Below, in pieces: positions 8,439 through 16,770 of a stretch of 64,000 nucleotides of DNA; position 1 is the stretch's first letter; each line of letters begins with the position of its first letter. The DNA lies in NCBI RefSeq assembly GCF_010731615.1, contig NZ_AP022618.1, positions 2,356,001-2,420,000 of the forward strand. Direction: 5' to 3'. Both the position numbers and the translations under genes were made by a program. The DNA comes from Mycolicibacterium insubricum (GTDB lineage: Bacteria > Actinomycetota > Actinomycetes > Mycobacteriales > Mycobacteriaceae). The notes under the pieces were generated by a model. The model was not told the origin of the DNA and ran no database searches. It worked only from the letters and a program-made list of their open reading frames with translations.

Positions 8439-8926
8439 TGGGCCAGGTGGAACCCGGTCTGCCGATCGGTCAGCACCACGTGGTTGACCAGATCGCGGTA
8501 GCAGTCCCAGAACACATAGCCGGTCACCGTCGACCCCTGCGGGGCGTTGAGCAACGCGTACTGCAGCGCGTCGGGGGCATCGCTGTTGCGCGGCTGGTAC
8601 GCGTCACCGGTCGGGGTCACCCCGTTGAAGACGAACGTCGTCGCCATCGAATGCGGGTGCGGAACCTTGACGGCCTGGATCACCACCCGGGCCTTCCACA
8701 CCTCCTCGCGCGGCCACTTCGGCGGGTTCCCGAAGCCCGGCGGCACCTCGGACTGCTCGACGCTGACGACGGTGACGTCGGCGACGATGCCCTGGGCGTC
8801 GTTGACGACGCGCAACGTGTCGGCGAGGTGCCCGATCGGGGCGTCGGTGGCAGTGGCGGTCCCGGCGCCCAGCGTCGCCGCGACGGTGGCGAGCGTGATC
8901 AACAGGGACAGACAGCGTCGGCGCAT
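8426..8926 (-). CDS. MPT63-like (DUF1942) secreted protein
   Basis: 166 aa with a Sec signal peptide (MRRRCLSLLITLATVAATLG, probable cleavage after the A-T-A near residue 26). The mature part resembles the mycobacterial secreted immunogenic protein MPT63: GHLADTLRVVND, VWKARVVIQAVKV and the C-terminal VTGYVFWD segment match in order the beta-sandwich strands of that family. One cysteine remains in the mature chain. Function of the family is unknown; the immunoglobulin-like fold suggests a binding role. It is the first gene of a minus-strand set with the GNAT and propeller genes and is divergent from the P-type ATPase. Confidence 0.75.
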   Translation of the reverse strand: MRRRCLSLLITLATVAATLGAGTATATDAPIGHLADTLRVVNDAQGIVADVTVVSVEQSEVPPGFGNPPKWPREEVWKARVVIQAVKVPHPHSMATTFVFNGVTPTGDAYQPRNSDAPDALQYALLNAPQGSTVTGYVFWDCYRDLVNHVVLTDRQTGFHLAQWDL

Positions 8927-9056
8927 GTCAGGGATGATCCCACAACCCGGCCGGGGTGTCCGGCGACCGCCGGTGATCCGCCGAGCCGTGGCGCCGGCGA
9001 AGCGGCGTTAGGATCACCGCGCCGGTCCGCGTCCGGCGGTTGAAGGAGGCTGGCTG

Positions 9057-11657
9057 ATGGCACCGACGGCCGCGCAGGTCGCCCCGGCGACCGTCGAGCA
9101 GACGCTGAGCCTGCTGGGCGCCACCGCCGACGGCCTGACCGGCGCCGAAGCTCAGGCCCGGCTGCAGCAGTACGGCCCGAACGCCGTCCGCACCCACCGG
9201 GTCAGCGCCCTGGCCGTGCTGGGCCGCCAACTGCACAGCGCGGTGTTGGGGCTGCTGGCTGCCACCGCCGTCGTGTCGTTCTTCCTCGGTGACAGCACCC
9301 AGTCGATCATCATCGGCATCATCCTGGCCGCCAGCATCGGCCTGGGCTTCGTCAACGAATACCGCGCCGAACGCGCCTCGGCCGCCCTGCACTCGCGAGT
9401 GCACCACGACGCCGTCGTCCGCCGCGACCGGCGGTTCGTCACGGTGGACGTCACCGATCTGGTGCCCGGCGACGTCATCCGGCTGGCGCTCGGCGAGATC
9501 GTGCCAGCCGATGTGCGGCTGATCGAGGCCGACGGACTCGAATGCGACGAGAGCATCCTGTCCGGGGAGGCGGTGGCCGCGGCGAAGTCCGTGCCGCCGG
9601 TGGTGGGGGACACCGCGCTGGCCGACTGTACCGACTTGGCGTTCATGGGCACGGTGGTCAGCGCGGGTGACGCGGTCGCGGTGGTGTACGCGACCGGCGC
9701 GGCCACCGAGTTCGGCCGCATCGCCGCCGGTCTGTCGCAGCAACAACCGGAGACCGCGTTCCAGGCCGGGCTGCGGGACTTCTCCAAGCTGTTGCTGTGG
9801 GTGGCGGTCGCGCTGACCGTGCTGATTCTGATCACCAACCTGCTGCTGCAGCGGCCGGTCATCACCTCGGTGCTGTTCGCACTGGCCATCGCCGTCGGGA
9901 TCACCCCGCAGCTGCTGCCCGCCGTCGTCTCCACCAGCCTGGCCACCGGGAGCCGGCAGCTGGCGAGGCGGAAGGTGCTGGTCAAACGGCTGGTGTGCAT
10001 CGAGGACCTCGGGGATCTCGACGTGCTGCTCACCGACAAGACCGGCACCCTCACCGAGGGGCGCATCACCTTGCTCGACGCCATCGAGCCCGGCGGCGGG
10101 CACTCCGAGTCGGTATTGCGGGCGGGCCTGCTGTGCAGCGACGCCGACTTGGCCTCCGGCGGCGGCTGCGCCAACCCGCTCGACGCCGCGCTGTGGGAGT
10201 CACCCAGTGCGGGTGGCACGGTCGGTTCGGCCCGACGGGTGGCGACCCTGCCGTTCGATCACACCCGTCGTGCCACCGGGGTGCTCATCGACGACGACGC
10301 CGGGCGGACGCTGATCGTCAAGGGCGCCCCCGAGCAGGTGATGGCCGACTGCACCGAGCTACCCGACGATGCGCAGACCACGCTGACCGGCCTGTTCGCC
10401 GGCGGTGCCCGGGTCGTCGCGGTGGCGAGCAAACCGGCCCCGGATCTCACCGCAGTCACCGCCGCGGATGAGTCCGGCCTCGCATTGCTGGGCTTCCTGG
10501 TGTTCGCCGACAACCCCAAACCCGCCGCGCGGGCGTCGCTGACCGAACTCGCCACGCTGGGTATCGAGGTGAAGGTGGCCACCGGCGACAACCCGCTGGT
10601 CGCCGAAAAGGTCTGTGCGGATTTGGGTCTGGCGTCCAAGGGCACCGTCACCGGGGCTGAGCTCGACGGTCTGGACGACGACGCGTTCGGCGCCGCCGCG
10701 CAGAACCACACCATCTTCGCCCGGATCTCCCCGGAGCAGAAGGCGCGCCTGATCACCGCGCAGCGCAAGATCGGCCGGTCCGTCGGGTTCCTCGGCGACG
10801 GGGTCAACGATGCGCTCGCACTGCACGCCGCCGACGTCGGCATCTCGGTCGACACCGCCACCGACGTGGCCAAGGACGCCGCCGACGTCGTGCTGCTGGA
10901 GAAGGACCTGTCGGTACTGGCCGCCGGGGTGTCCGAGGGCCGGCGGATCTTCGCCAACACCATCAAATACGTTCTGATGGGGACGTCGAGCAACTTCGGG
11001 AACATGTTCAGCGCGGCCGCCGCGTCGGCGCTGCTGCCGTTCCTGCCGATGCTGCCCAGTCAGATCCTGCTCAACAACCTGCTTTACGACAGCTCGCAGC
11101 TGGCGATCCCCACCGACAACGCCGATCCCGAGCAGCTGCACGCGCCCGCGCACTGGAACATCGCGTTCATCCGCCGGTTCATGCTCACCTTCGGGCCGAT
11201 CAGCTCGCTGTTCGACTTTGTGACGTTCGGGCTGATGCTCGGGGTACTGCACGCCGGGGCGACCGAGTTCCGCACCGGCTGGTTCGTGGAGTCCCTGGCC
11301 ACCCAGACGCTGATCATCTTCGCGATCCGCACCCGCCGGATCCCGTTCTTCCGCAGCCGGCCCAGTGCGGCGCTGACCGCGGCCACCTTCGCGGTGATCG
11401 CGATCGGGATCTTGCTCACGGTCTCACCGCTGGCCGGGGATCTGGGCTTCACGCCGCTGCCCTGGCAGTTCTTCGCCGCGCTGGCCGCGCTGACCGTCGC
11501 CTACCTGGTGCTGGTCGAGGTGACCAAAAAGGTCTTCTACGCCGATCCGATGCATCTGGGGGATGCGCCGCACCGGACCCGCGGCCACGTGCACCGAGTG
11601 CACCGCCGGGCGGCGCGGTTCACCCAGGGGAGAAGATTGGTCTCGTCGCCGGCATAG
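9057..11657 (+). CDS. mgtA: MgtA-type P-type ATPase (probable Mg2+ import)
   Basis: 866-aa P3B-type ATPase. Seen: N-terminal cytoplasmic domain; actuator loop with SGEA (169-172) in place of TGES; phosphorylation motif DKTGTLTEG (Asp327); nucleotide-domain KGAPEQ; hinge GDGVNDALALHAADVGIS; and a C-terminal membrane domain with SSNFGNMFS, NNLLYDSSQLAIPTDN and RFMLTFGPISSLFDFVTF, which closely parallel MgtA/MgtB rather than calcium or copper pumps. Length is typical. A strong Shine-Dalgarno (AAGGAGG, 7 bp spacing) precedes the ATG. I saw no clear M-box magnesium riboswitch in the 130 bp upstream. Inference: Mg2+ import during limitation. It has no metabolic neighbour and sits at a break in mycobacterial gene order. 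Confidence 0.9.
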   Translation: MAPTAAQVAPATVEQTLSLLGATADGLTGAEAQARLQQYGPNAVRTHRVSALAVLGRQLHSAVLGLLAATAVVSFFLGDSTQSIIIGIILAASIGLGFVNEYRAERASAALHSRVHHDAVVRRDRRFVTVDVTDLVPGDVIRLALGEIVPADVRLIEADGLECDESILSGEAVAAAKSVPPVVGDTALADCTDLAFMGTVVSAGDAVAVVYATGAATEFGRIAAGLSQQQPETAFQAGLRDFSKLLLWVAVALTVLILITNLLLQRPVITSVLFALAIAVGITPQLLPAVVSTSLATGSRQLARRKVLVKRLVCIEDLGDLDVLLTDKTGTLTEGRITLLDAIEPGGGHSESVLRAGLLCSDADLASGGGCANPLDAALWESPSAGGTVGSARRVATLPFDHTRRATGVLIDDDAGRTLIVKGAPEQVMADCTELPDDAQTTLTGLFAGGARVVAVASKPAPDLTAVTAADESGLALLGFLVFADNPKPAARASLTELATLGIEVKVATGDNPLVAEKVCADLGLASKGTVTGAELDGLDDDAFGAAAQNHTIFARISPEQKARLITAQRKIGRSVGFLGDGVNDALALHAADVGISVDTATDVAKDAADVVLLEKDLSVLAAGVSEGRRIFANTIKYVLMGTSSNFGNMFSAAAASALLPFLPMLPSQILLNNLLYDSSQLAIPTDNADPEQLHAPAHWNIAFIRRFMLTFGPISSLFDFVTFGLMLGVLHAGATEFRTGWFVESLATQTLIIFAIRTRRIPFFRSRPSAALTAATFAVIAIGILLTVSPLAGDLGFTPLPWQFFAALAALTVAYLVLVEVTKKVFYADPMHLGDAPHRTRGHVHRVHRRAARFTQGRRLVSSPA

Positions 11658-11694
11658 CGGACACCCTCGGTGACCAGGTGGTTCGTGAGGGCAT

Positions 11695-11713
11695 TGGTTC
11701 AATCCCAGTATCG
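11695..11713 (+). repeat. Inverted copy of the tRNA-Val(GAC) 3' end
   Basis: These 19 bases are a perfect copy, in opposite orientation, of the T-arm and 3' acceptor strand of the adjacent tRNA-Val(GAC) gene (11764-11782). Additional partial matches flank the core. It could be the remnant of an integration event at the tRNA 3' end, a leftover of a lost inverted tRNA copy, or part of a 19-bp stem with a 50-nt loop. Confidence 0.8.
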
Positions 11714-11756
11714 ACAACAACGTCGGGAATGCATGTTTTCGCAGGTCAAGCGTGCG

Positions 11757-11831
11757 TGGTGCGCGATACTGGGATTGAACCAGTGACCTCTTCCGTGTCA
11801 GGGAAGCGCTCTCCCGCTGAGCTAATCGCGC
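11757..11831 (-). tRNA. tRNA-Val (GAC)
   Basis: Cloverleaf is clear: acceptor GCGCGAT/ATCGCGC, D-arm with TAGCTCAGCGGGAGAGC, anticodon stem-loop TTCCCTGACACGGAA with anticodon GAC, T-arm CTGGTTCAATCCCAG. Discriminator A at 11760 and CCA encoded at 11759-11757. Last gene of the minus-strand Gly-Cys-Val cluster. Confidence 0.95.
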
Positions 11832-11844
11832 GGGGGTAAATCTG

Positions 11845-11915
11845 AGGTGGAGACGGGAATCGAACCCGTGTGCACGGCTTTGCAGGCCGTTGCCTCACCA
11901 CTCGGCCACTCCACC
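11845..11915 (-). tRNA. tRNA-Cys (GCA)
   Basis: Acceptor GGTGGAG/CTCCACC, anticodon loop C-T-G-C-A-A-A giving GCA, T-arm ACGGGTTCGATTCCCGT. 3' CCA is not encoded. Middle gene of the minus-strand tRNA cluster, 13 bp from tRNA-Val. Confidence 0.95.
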
Positions 11916-11943
11916 GCTGGGGTTGATGTGTATCACACCCTCG

Positions 11944-12016
11944 AGCGGATGACGGGATTCGAACCCGCGACCCTCACCTTGGCAAGGTGATGCGCTACCA
12001 ACTGCGCTACATCCGC
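11944..12016 (-). tRNA. tRNA-Gly (GCC)
   Basis: Acceptor GCGGATG/CATCCGC, D-arm TAGCGCAGTTGGTAGCGC, anticodon stem-loop CACCTTGCCAAGGTG with anticodon GCC, T-arm GCGGGTTCGAATCCCGT. CCA not encoded. First gene of the minus-strand Gly-Cys-Val cluster. Confidence 0.95.
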
Positions 12017-12132
12017 GTGCTACGGGCGAGATCGTCGTCCGTCGCGCAGGACGACCATAGTCGACGCCCGCTGGTGTGCACAAATCTCTTGTTCACGACG
12101 GGTTTCGGGGATCCGGCACCGCGGTGAACAGT

Positions 12133-12555
12133 TCAGAAGAAGCGGTAGCCCTGGCGCGACATGTCGAACCCGTGCCCGTCGGTGTTGGTGCAGCGCATTC
12201 CCAACTCCTGGCTCAGGCAGGTGATGCCTTCGACGGTCATCGAGCTGCCGTAGGCCAGCGGGTTCTCTGTGGTCAAGGCGGTGTCGCCGGCGCACACCAC
12301 ATCCGGCTGGCCGTGGGTGCGCACGAAGAGCCCCTGGCCGTAGGAGGTGTGCCGGTTGCAGTCCGCGGGCCGCGGCGGCGGGGTCCAGTCCCGGTCCCGG
12401 ATGTCGCATCGCGCAGAGCCGCCGGAGATATAGCAGCCGATGTTGCCGCTGGGGGAGCTGAACGCCTGGAACGCGGCGTTGGCTGCGGTCGGAGCGCTCA
12501 GGGTGCCGACGGTCAGCAGGGCCGCGGTACCGGCGGTGAGGGCGAACTTCTTCAC
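12133..12555 (-). CDS. Secreted cysteine-rich DUF6636-like protein
   Basis: 140 aa. Seen: Sec signal peptide (MKKFALTAGTAALLTVGTLS, cleavage after A-N-A near residue 27) and a small mature domain with six cysteines (41, 50, 66, 88, 113, 122), likely three disulfides. The FSSPSGNIGCYI, ARCDI and WTPPPRPADC motifs are the signature of a family of small actinobacterial exported proteins of unknown function. The gene stands alone, between the tRNA-Gly and the tRNA-Val(CAC) gene, with its own presumed promoter in the 108-bp spacer. No function can be assigned. Confidence 0.8.
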   Translation of the reverse strand: MKKFALTAGTAALLTVGTLSAPTAANAAFQAFSSPSGNIGCYISGGSARCDIRDRDWTPPPRPADCNRHTSYGQGLFVRTHGQPDVVCAGDTALTTENPLAYGSSMTVEGITCLSQELGMRCTNTDGHGFDMSRQGYRFF

Positions 12556-12663
12556 TGGTCAACCGTAAGTCCGCGCGCAGCAGCCTCAGACCGGAATTTC
12601 AGAGGGGGCGCCGATCGTGCTAACCTTCGGCGTCGTTCGGCTCGTCACGACGCCGACGCTCCC

Positions 12664-12738
12664 GGTCTCGTAGCTCAGTGGGAGAGCGTCCGCCTCACAC
12701 GCGGAAGGTCGCTGGTTCGAAACCAGCCGGGACCACCA
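12664..12738 (+). tRNA. tRNA-Val (CAC)
   Basis: Acceptor GGTCTCG/CGGGACC (one G-T pair), D-arm TAGCTCAGTGGGAGAGC, anticodon stem-loop CCGCCTCACACGCGG with anticodon CAC, T-arm GCTGGTTCGAAACCAGC, encoded ACCA at the 3' end. Followed at once by an intrinsic terminator. Confidence 0.95.
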
Positions 12739-12740
12739 CA

Positions 12741-12762
12741 AACCCCCTCGTCAGGGGGTTTT
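12741..12762 (+). terminator. Rho-independent terminator of tRNA-Val(CAC)
   Basis: Perfect 8-bp stem AACCCCCT / AGGGGGTT with a 4-nt loop (CGTC), followed by a short T run. It begins two bases after the encoded CCA, so it ends the tRNA transcript. This is the clearest intrinsic terminator I saw in the window. Confidence 0.9.
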
Positions 12763-12843
12763 GCCTTCTTCGCAGCACGTTGGTGTCGAGCATCGCCCGG
12801 AAACTCGCTCGCGCCGATCGAAACGCTGAGACACCATTTGCGC

Positions 12844-13410
12844 GTGCACTACTTCACCGCCGACCTGCACCTGGCGCACCCCAAGCTGGCCGGGCTGCGC
12901 GGGTTCGGCACCGTGGCCGATCACGACGCCGCGGTGCTGGCGGCGCTGAGCGAACTGGATCCGGCCACCGACACACTGTGGGTGCTCGGTGACATCTGCT
13001 CGGGCGGGGTGGGATCCATGGCGTCGGCGCTGGAGCAGCTGAGCACGCTCGCGGTGCCGATGCATCTGGTCACCGGCAACCACGACCCGGTGCACCCCAT
13101 GCACCGCAAGGCTCAGCGGCACTTTCCCGCTTACACCGAGGTGTTCGCCACCGTGCAGCAGATGGCCCGCACCAAGGTCGGCGACACCGGCGTGCTGATG
13201 TCGCATTTCCCGTATTCCGGTACCCCGGACCGGTTTTCACGCGAGGAATTCGAGCAGTGGCAACTGCGCAACTTCGGCCAGTGGCTGATCCACGGGCACA
13301 CGCACTCCGCCGAGCGACGGTCGGGTATCCGGTCGCTGTGCGTCTCGCTGGAGGCGTGGGACCTGCGGCCCGCCTCCGCCGAGGACGTGGTGGCGGAGAT
13401 GAGCTGCTAG
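12844..13410 (+). CDS. Calcineurin-like metallophosphoesterase
   Basis: 188 aa. Seen, in order, the five metal-binding blocks of the family: DLHLAH (Asp7, His9), VLGDIC, TGNHDP, LMSHFPY and IHGHTH near the C-terminus. The compact single-domain layout resembles small phosphodiesterases encoded beside tRNA genes and phage genes; the substrate is unknown. GTG at 12844 is chosen because the predicted first strand (VHYFTADLHL) begins there; the open frame runs further upstream through the tRNA, which is not coding. Its stop codon overlaps the stop of a short frame on the other strand. Confidence 0.85.
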   Translation: MHYFTADLHLAHPKLAGLRGFGTVADHDAAVLAALSELDPATDTLWVLGDICSGGVGSMASALEQLSTLAVPMHLVTGNHDPVHPMHRKAQRHFPAYTEVFATVQQMARTKVGDTGVLMSHFPYSGTPDRFSREEFEQWQLRNFGQWLIHGHTHSAERRSGIRSLCVSLEAWDLRPASAEDVVAEMSC

Positions 13411-13622
13411 GCCGTCGTCAGGCCCAGATCGGTCTCCCGGTGGAAGTTCGCGTCGAAATGCTCCTGCCAGGCCCACAGGTCCCGCTCAAGGTCCGCGGGC
13501 AACCCGTACTCGGTGAAGTCGGTGACCCCACCCCCGCAGCGACCGGTCCGGCGGCACGTGAGTGCCGACGATAGCGGGTAGCGGACGCCCGAGAGCCGCT
13601 GCCAGCTAACATTTCCCGCCAT
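13407..13622 (-). pseudogene. Short frame with a protein-like C-terminal half; possible gene remnant
   Basis: A 71-codon frame from ATG 13622. Only its second half (about 13407-13526) reads like protein: an amphipathic stretch with TEYGLPADLERDLWAWQEHF followed by Asp, Asn, His and Arg residues. The first half is Arg/Ser/Gly-rich and looks like non-coding GC-rich sequence. The piece resembles a segment of small actinobacterial hypothetical proteins that are normally longer, so I read it as the remains of a truncated gene rather than a complete one. It overlaps the stop of the phosphoesterase and lies divergent to the secreted protein at 13662. Confidence 0.3.
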
Positions 13623-13661
13623 ACGGGCCAACGGAGCGCCCCGGGATTGGATAATCGGACA

Positions 13662-14264
13662 ATGGTCTTGCATTGGAACAGCGGATTGCGTCGGATCGGT
13701 ATCGCGTTGGGCGCCGCCGCCCTGAGCCTCGGCACGCTCGCCTCGCCCGCACACGCCGACGAGGTCGCATCGCTGCCGCCGTTCCAGCCCCACCCCTCGG
13801 ACTGGCAGCCGAACTACTCGGTGTGGCCGACGAGCCTGTGGCAGAACCGGGTCACCCCGGAGATGGTGGACGCCCAGCGGGAATCCTGCCAGTGGTTCAA
13901 CGCCCAGTACGACCAGCTGATGGGCGGGGTGTACGGCTTCCAGAAGTTCCTCGGCCAGCAGAAGGACGTGTGGACCGCCCCCGGGGTGCAGGGCGCGGGC
14001 AACACCGTGATCGCCAATCTGGACCAGTCCGCGACGTTCCTGGAACCGCGCGCCCACACCCTCTACATCATCAACTACCCGGATCAGAGCGAATACTCGC
14101 CGCTGTACAACGGCGACTCGATCTACCACCTCTGGTACCAGTTCACGCAGATCAGCGACAAGATGAAGCGTAAGCTGCCGGCCGGCCAGATCAATGCGAA
14201 CATCGCCACCGCCAACGTGTACGGCAACACCATCCGCGACTCCGGGGTCTGCATCGACGCTTGA
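13662..14264 (+). CDS. Secreted protein of unknown function
   Basis: 200 aa. Seen: a signal peptide with a basic N-region (MVLHWNSGLRRIGIALGAAA), cleavage probably after A-H-A before D-E near residue 34. The mature part is aromatic- and Asn/Gln-rich, with two cysteines (one in ESCQWFNAQY, one at the C-terminus in SGVCIDA) that may form a disulfide. No catalytic motif or lipobox is visible. ATG 13662 is preferred; an in-frame TTG lies five codons upstream. The stop overlaps the TTG start of the following SDR gene by four bases, so the two are likely co-translated. I do not recognise the family. Confidence 0.8.
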   Translation: MVLHWNSGLRRIGIALGAAALSLGTLASPAHADEVASLPPFQPHPSDWQPNYSVWPTSLWQNRVTPEMVDAQRESCQWFNAQYDQLMGGVYGFQKFLGQQKDVWTAPGVQGAGNTVIANLDQSATFLEPRAHTLYIINYPDQSEYSPLYNGDSIYHLWYQFTQISDKMKRKLPAGQINANIATANVYGNTIRDSGVCIDA

Positions 14265-15106
14265 GCACCCACAGCGACACATCCCGCATCGCGGTGGTGA
14301 CCGGCGCCAGCCGGGGCGCCGGACGCGGCATCGCCGAAGCTCTCGGCGCCGCCGGTTGGCGGGTCTATCTCACCGGCCGTGACGCCGCGACGCTGGAGGT
14401 CGCGGCCACCGCCGTCACCGCCGCCGGCGGTGAGGGGATCGCGGCCGTCGTCGATCACCGTGACGACGCCGCGGTGGCCGCGCTGTTCGACCGGGTCGGA
14501 GCCGACGCCGGCCGACTCGACCTGCTGGTCAACAACGCGGCGGTGATCAGCGACCGGCTGACCGACCCGGCCCCGTTCTGGCGCAAGCCGCTGGAGTTGG
14601 CCGACGTGCTCGACGTCGGGCTGCGCTCGGCCTACGTGGCCTCCTACCACGCCGCACCGCTGCTGCTGGCCGGGCGGGCGCCGCTGATCGTGTTCACCTC
14701 ATCGCCCGGGTCCGTGGTGTACATGCACGGCCCGGCCTATGGCGCGCAGAAGGCCGGCGTCGACAAGATGGCCGCCGACATGGCGGTGGACTTCGCCGAC
14801 ACCGACGTCACGACAATCTCGATCTGGATGGGCATCCTGCTCACCGAGCGGCTGGTCCGGGCGTTCGACGGGCATCCGGCGGCGCTGGCGGCCACCGCGC
14901 AGCACGCCGAGACACCGCAGTTCACCGGACGGCTCATCGATGCGCTGCACCGCGATCCGCAGCTGAAATCCCTGTCCGGCAGGACCCTGATCGGCGCCGA
15001 GGCGGCCGCCGGATACGGCATCACCGACGACGGCGGCCGGGTGCCGCCCTCGCACCGCGGCATGCTGGGCGCACCGCGGGAACCGTCCACGGTCATCGTC
15101 CGCTGA
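14261..15106 (+). CDS. Short-chain dehydrogenase/reductase
   Basis: 281-aa classical SDR. Seen: Rossmann dinucleotide motif TGASRGAGRG, the NNA motif (LLVNNAAVIS), catalytic Ser in VFTSSPGS, and the YxxxK motif as YGAQK. The C-terminal substrate loop is long (IWMGILLTERLVRAFDG). Cofactor preference is probably NADP(H), given the S-R in the glycine-rich loop. The start is TTG at 14261 inside the overlap with the previous gene (TTGA), the only start that keeps the Rossmann fold complete. Substrate unknown. The stop lies two bases from the convergent lipoprotein gene. Confidence 0.85.
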   Translation: MSTHSDTSRIAVVTGASRGAGRGIAEALGAAGWRVYLTGRDAATLEVAATAVTAAGGEGIAAVVDHRDDAAVAALFDRVGADAGRLDLLVNNAAVISDRLTDPAPFWRKPLELADVLDVGLRSAYVASYHAAPLLLAGRAPLIVFTSSPGSVVYMHGPAYGAQKAGVDKMAADMAVDFADTDVTTISIWMGILLTERLVRAFDGHPAALAATAQHAETPQFTGRLIDALHRDPQLKSLSGRTLIGAEAAAGYGITDDGGRVPPSHRGMLGAPREPSTVIVR

Positions 15107-15108
15107 CG

Positions 15109-15783
15109 TCAGTTCATCTGGGTCAGCAGCTGCGCCCGTCGTTGATCGGCCCAATCCGACATGGCGAACCCGGCGGTGGCGTCGCACATCGACAGCATCA
15201 CGACCGCGTGCGGCACCGCGATCATGGCGTAGTCACAGTTCCAGCCCGATTGCAGCATCGACCAGACCACCGTGCCGTCGCCCATGGCGAACTGGGTCAG
15301 CCGCATACTCGGGCTGGTTCCCAGCGGCGAAATCCCGACCGCTCCGCCACTGCACGAGCTGACCGCGCTGAATGCGTCGAGCCGCAGCTTGTTGACATCG
15401 AGCGCGGCGATGTAGGTGTCCGCGGATTCGGCCATCATCGCGGTGCCGTTCAGCGTGTAGCCGCTCTCCGCGTGCTGGACCGACCCGGCCGGGATGAGTG
15501 GCGAATTCTTGAACAACACCGCGGCGGCGCAGCTCGCCGGATCGGCGGACGTGTAGTAGTTGGCTCCCACGAAGGTTTGGGTGGCCGTCCCGACCGGAGT
15601 CGTCGACCCGCTGGGCAGCAGCAGCGACGCGGCGTCGGGCAGCGATGCCGGCGCCGGTGCGCTGCTGGACGCGGTGGTGCTTGCGGTGGCCTCCGCGGCG
15701 ACCGGCTGCCCGGGCACCGGATGGGTACAGCCGGACAGCAGCACCGCCGCGGTAGCGACCAGAGTCCATCGGCGCACGGTCAT
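15109..15783 (-). CDS. Lipoprotein with PknH-like sensor domain
   Basis: 224 aa. Seen: signal peptide with lipobox LLSGC (Cys19), a Ser/Thr/Ala-rich linker (about 25-50), then a globular domain with four cysteines including V-S-S-C-S-G-G and GWNCDYAM plus SMCDATAGF, the pattern of the extracellular PknH-type sensor domain that in mycobacteria occurs both in a Ser/Thr kinase and in free lipoproteins. Ligand unknown. ATG 15783 gives the proper signal peptide; the frame is open further upstream. It follows the multi-pass membrane protein gene after 4 bp on the same strand, so the two may act together at the membrane. Confidence 0.8.
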   Translation of the reverse strand: MTVRRWTLVATAAVLLSGCTHPVPGQPVAAEATASTTASSSAPAPASLPDAASLLLPSGSTTPVGTATQTFVGANYYTSADPASCAAAVLFKNSPLIPAGSVQHAESGYTLNGTAMMAESADTYIAALDVNKLRLDAFSAVSSCSGGAVGISPLGTSPSMRLTQFAMGDGTVVWSMLQSGWNCDYAMIAVPHAVVMLSMCDATAGFAMSDWADQRRAQLLTQMN

Positions 15784-15787
15784 GGCA

Positions 15788-16693
15788 TCATTCCTGCTTC
15801 TCGTCGTGATCGTCCGGGTAGAAAGCGGACAGGAACGTACGCAGCGCCACCAGGCCGCCGTTGCGCCACGCCTCATAGGCCCACAACGCGGTGATTACCG
15901 GCAGCGGGCCGAAGGCCAGCCACCAGCGTGCACCGGCCGGCACCATCTCCGCGATCAGCTCATCCCGCGGAATCCCGTCGACCTCGGCCGGCAGCCAGTC
16001 GTGCAGCAGGATGGACAGCATGCGGGTCGCCTCGAACGGCCCGGCCACCGTCGCCAGCACCCAGCTCAGCGAGGCGATCAGCAGTGCCCAGGGCCAGGCC
16101 AGCAACGGCGATTGGTCATCGACGATGTCGGCCGCTGAGCGGATCGACTCGGCCAGAAACGCGAATCCGAGGGCGAAGATCAGCACGCCGAGCTGCGCGG
16201 CCAGCAGGTCGTCGAGCACCGAGTTGGCGTTGTCGTCGCCGGACCGGATCGGCAACCCGAACGCCAGCGACAACATCCCGGCCACCAACACCAGCAACAC
16301 CAGCGCCGAGGTGGCGTCGTTGACCCTCAGGAACGACTCCCGCAGGACGCGGATCACCAGATGCGACGACGTCGACGCTCGGGTCCGGTACAACATCATC
16401 ACCACCAGCCCGGACAGCACCACCGACATCAGCCAGGACACCACCGCCGCGCAGATCACCATCAGGGCGATCGACGACAGAATGGGCACCAGCTCCGCGT
16501 TGTCTTCGCTGCCGTTGCGGATCACCAGCAGCGGCACCATCCCGACCGCCAGCACGCCCGCGGCGCGGACCAACAGCGGCAGGGTGAAACCGGCGATGTC
16601 GGCCGGGTCGACATCGGGCGAACTTCGCCGGATTGCGTTCAGCTCCGTGCCCAGCACCGCCCGCATCCGGTGTAGCGACAGTCGACTGGACAC
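15788..16693 (-). CDS. Multi-pass membrane protein of unknown function
   Basis: About 301 aa. Seen: five to six hydrophobic segments (LPLLVRAAGVLAVGMVPLLV; LSSIALMVICAAVVSWLMSV; ALVLLVLVAGMLSLAFGL; LGVLIFALGFAFLAE; LLAWPWALLIASLSWVLA; WLAFGPLPVITALWAYEAW) and a short charged C-terminus. No catalytic motif is recognised. The start is uncertain: GTG 16693 sits directly after a GGAG, ATG 16666 is possible, and a TTG at 16765 would add a basic N-terminal stretch. It is 4 bp upstream of the PknH-sensor-type lipoprotein gene, with which it likely forms an operon, and divergent from the thioesterase gene. Confidence 0.7.
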   Translation of the reverse strand: MSSRLSLHRMRAVLGTELNAIRRSSPDVDPADIAGFTLPLLVRAAGVLAVGMVPLLVIRNGSEDNAELVPILSSIALMVICAAVVSWLMSVVLSGLVVMMLYRTRASTSSHLVIRVLRESFLRVNDATSALVLLVLVAGMLSLAFGLPIRSGDDNANSVLDDLLAAQLGVLIFALGFAFLAESIRSAADIVDDQSPLLAWPWALLIASLSWVLATVAGPFEATRMLSILLHDWLPAEVDGIPRDELIAEMVPAGARWWLAFGPLPVITALWAYEAWRNGGLVALRTFLSAFYPDDHDEKQE

Positions 16694-16770
16694 CTCCGGA
16701 ATGTAGCGCCCGCGGCCCCGGCGGGTGGCCGGAAAGGCCGCCGCGGCGGCACGCGCTACCGTCAACGGTC

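Noticed and set aside
8927..9056. M-box magnesium riboswitch before mgtA
   Set aside because: The spacer is short and I could not find the conserved M-box core; only a strong ribosome binding site is clear.
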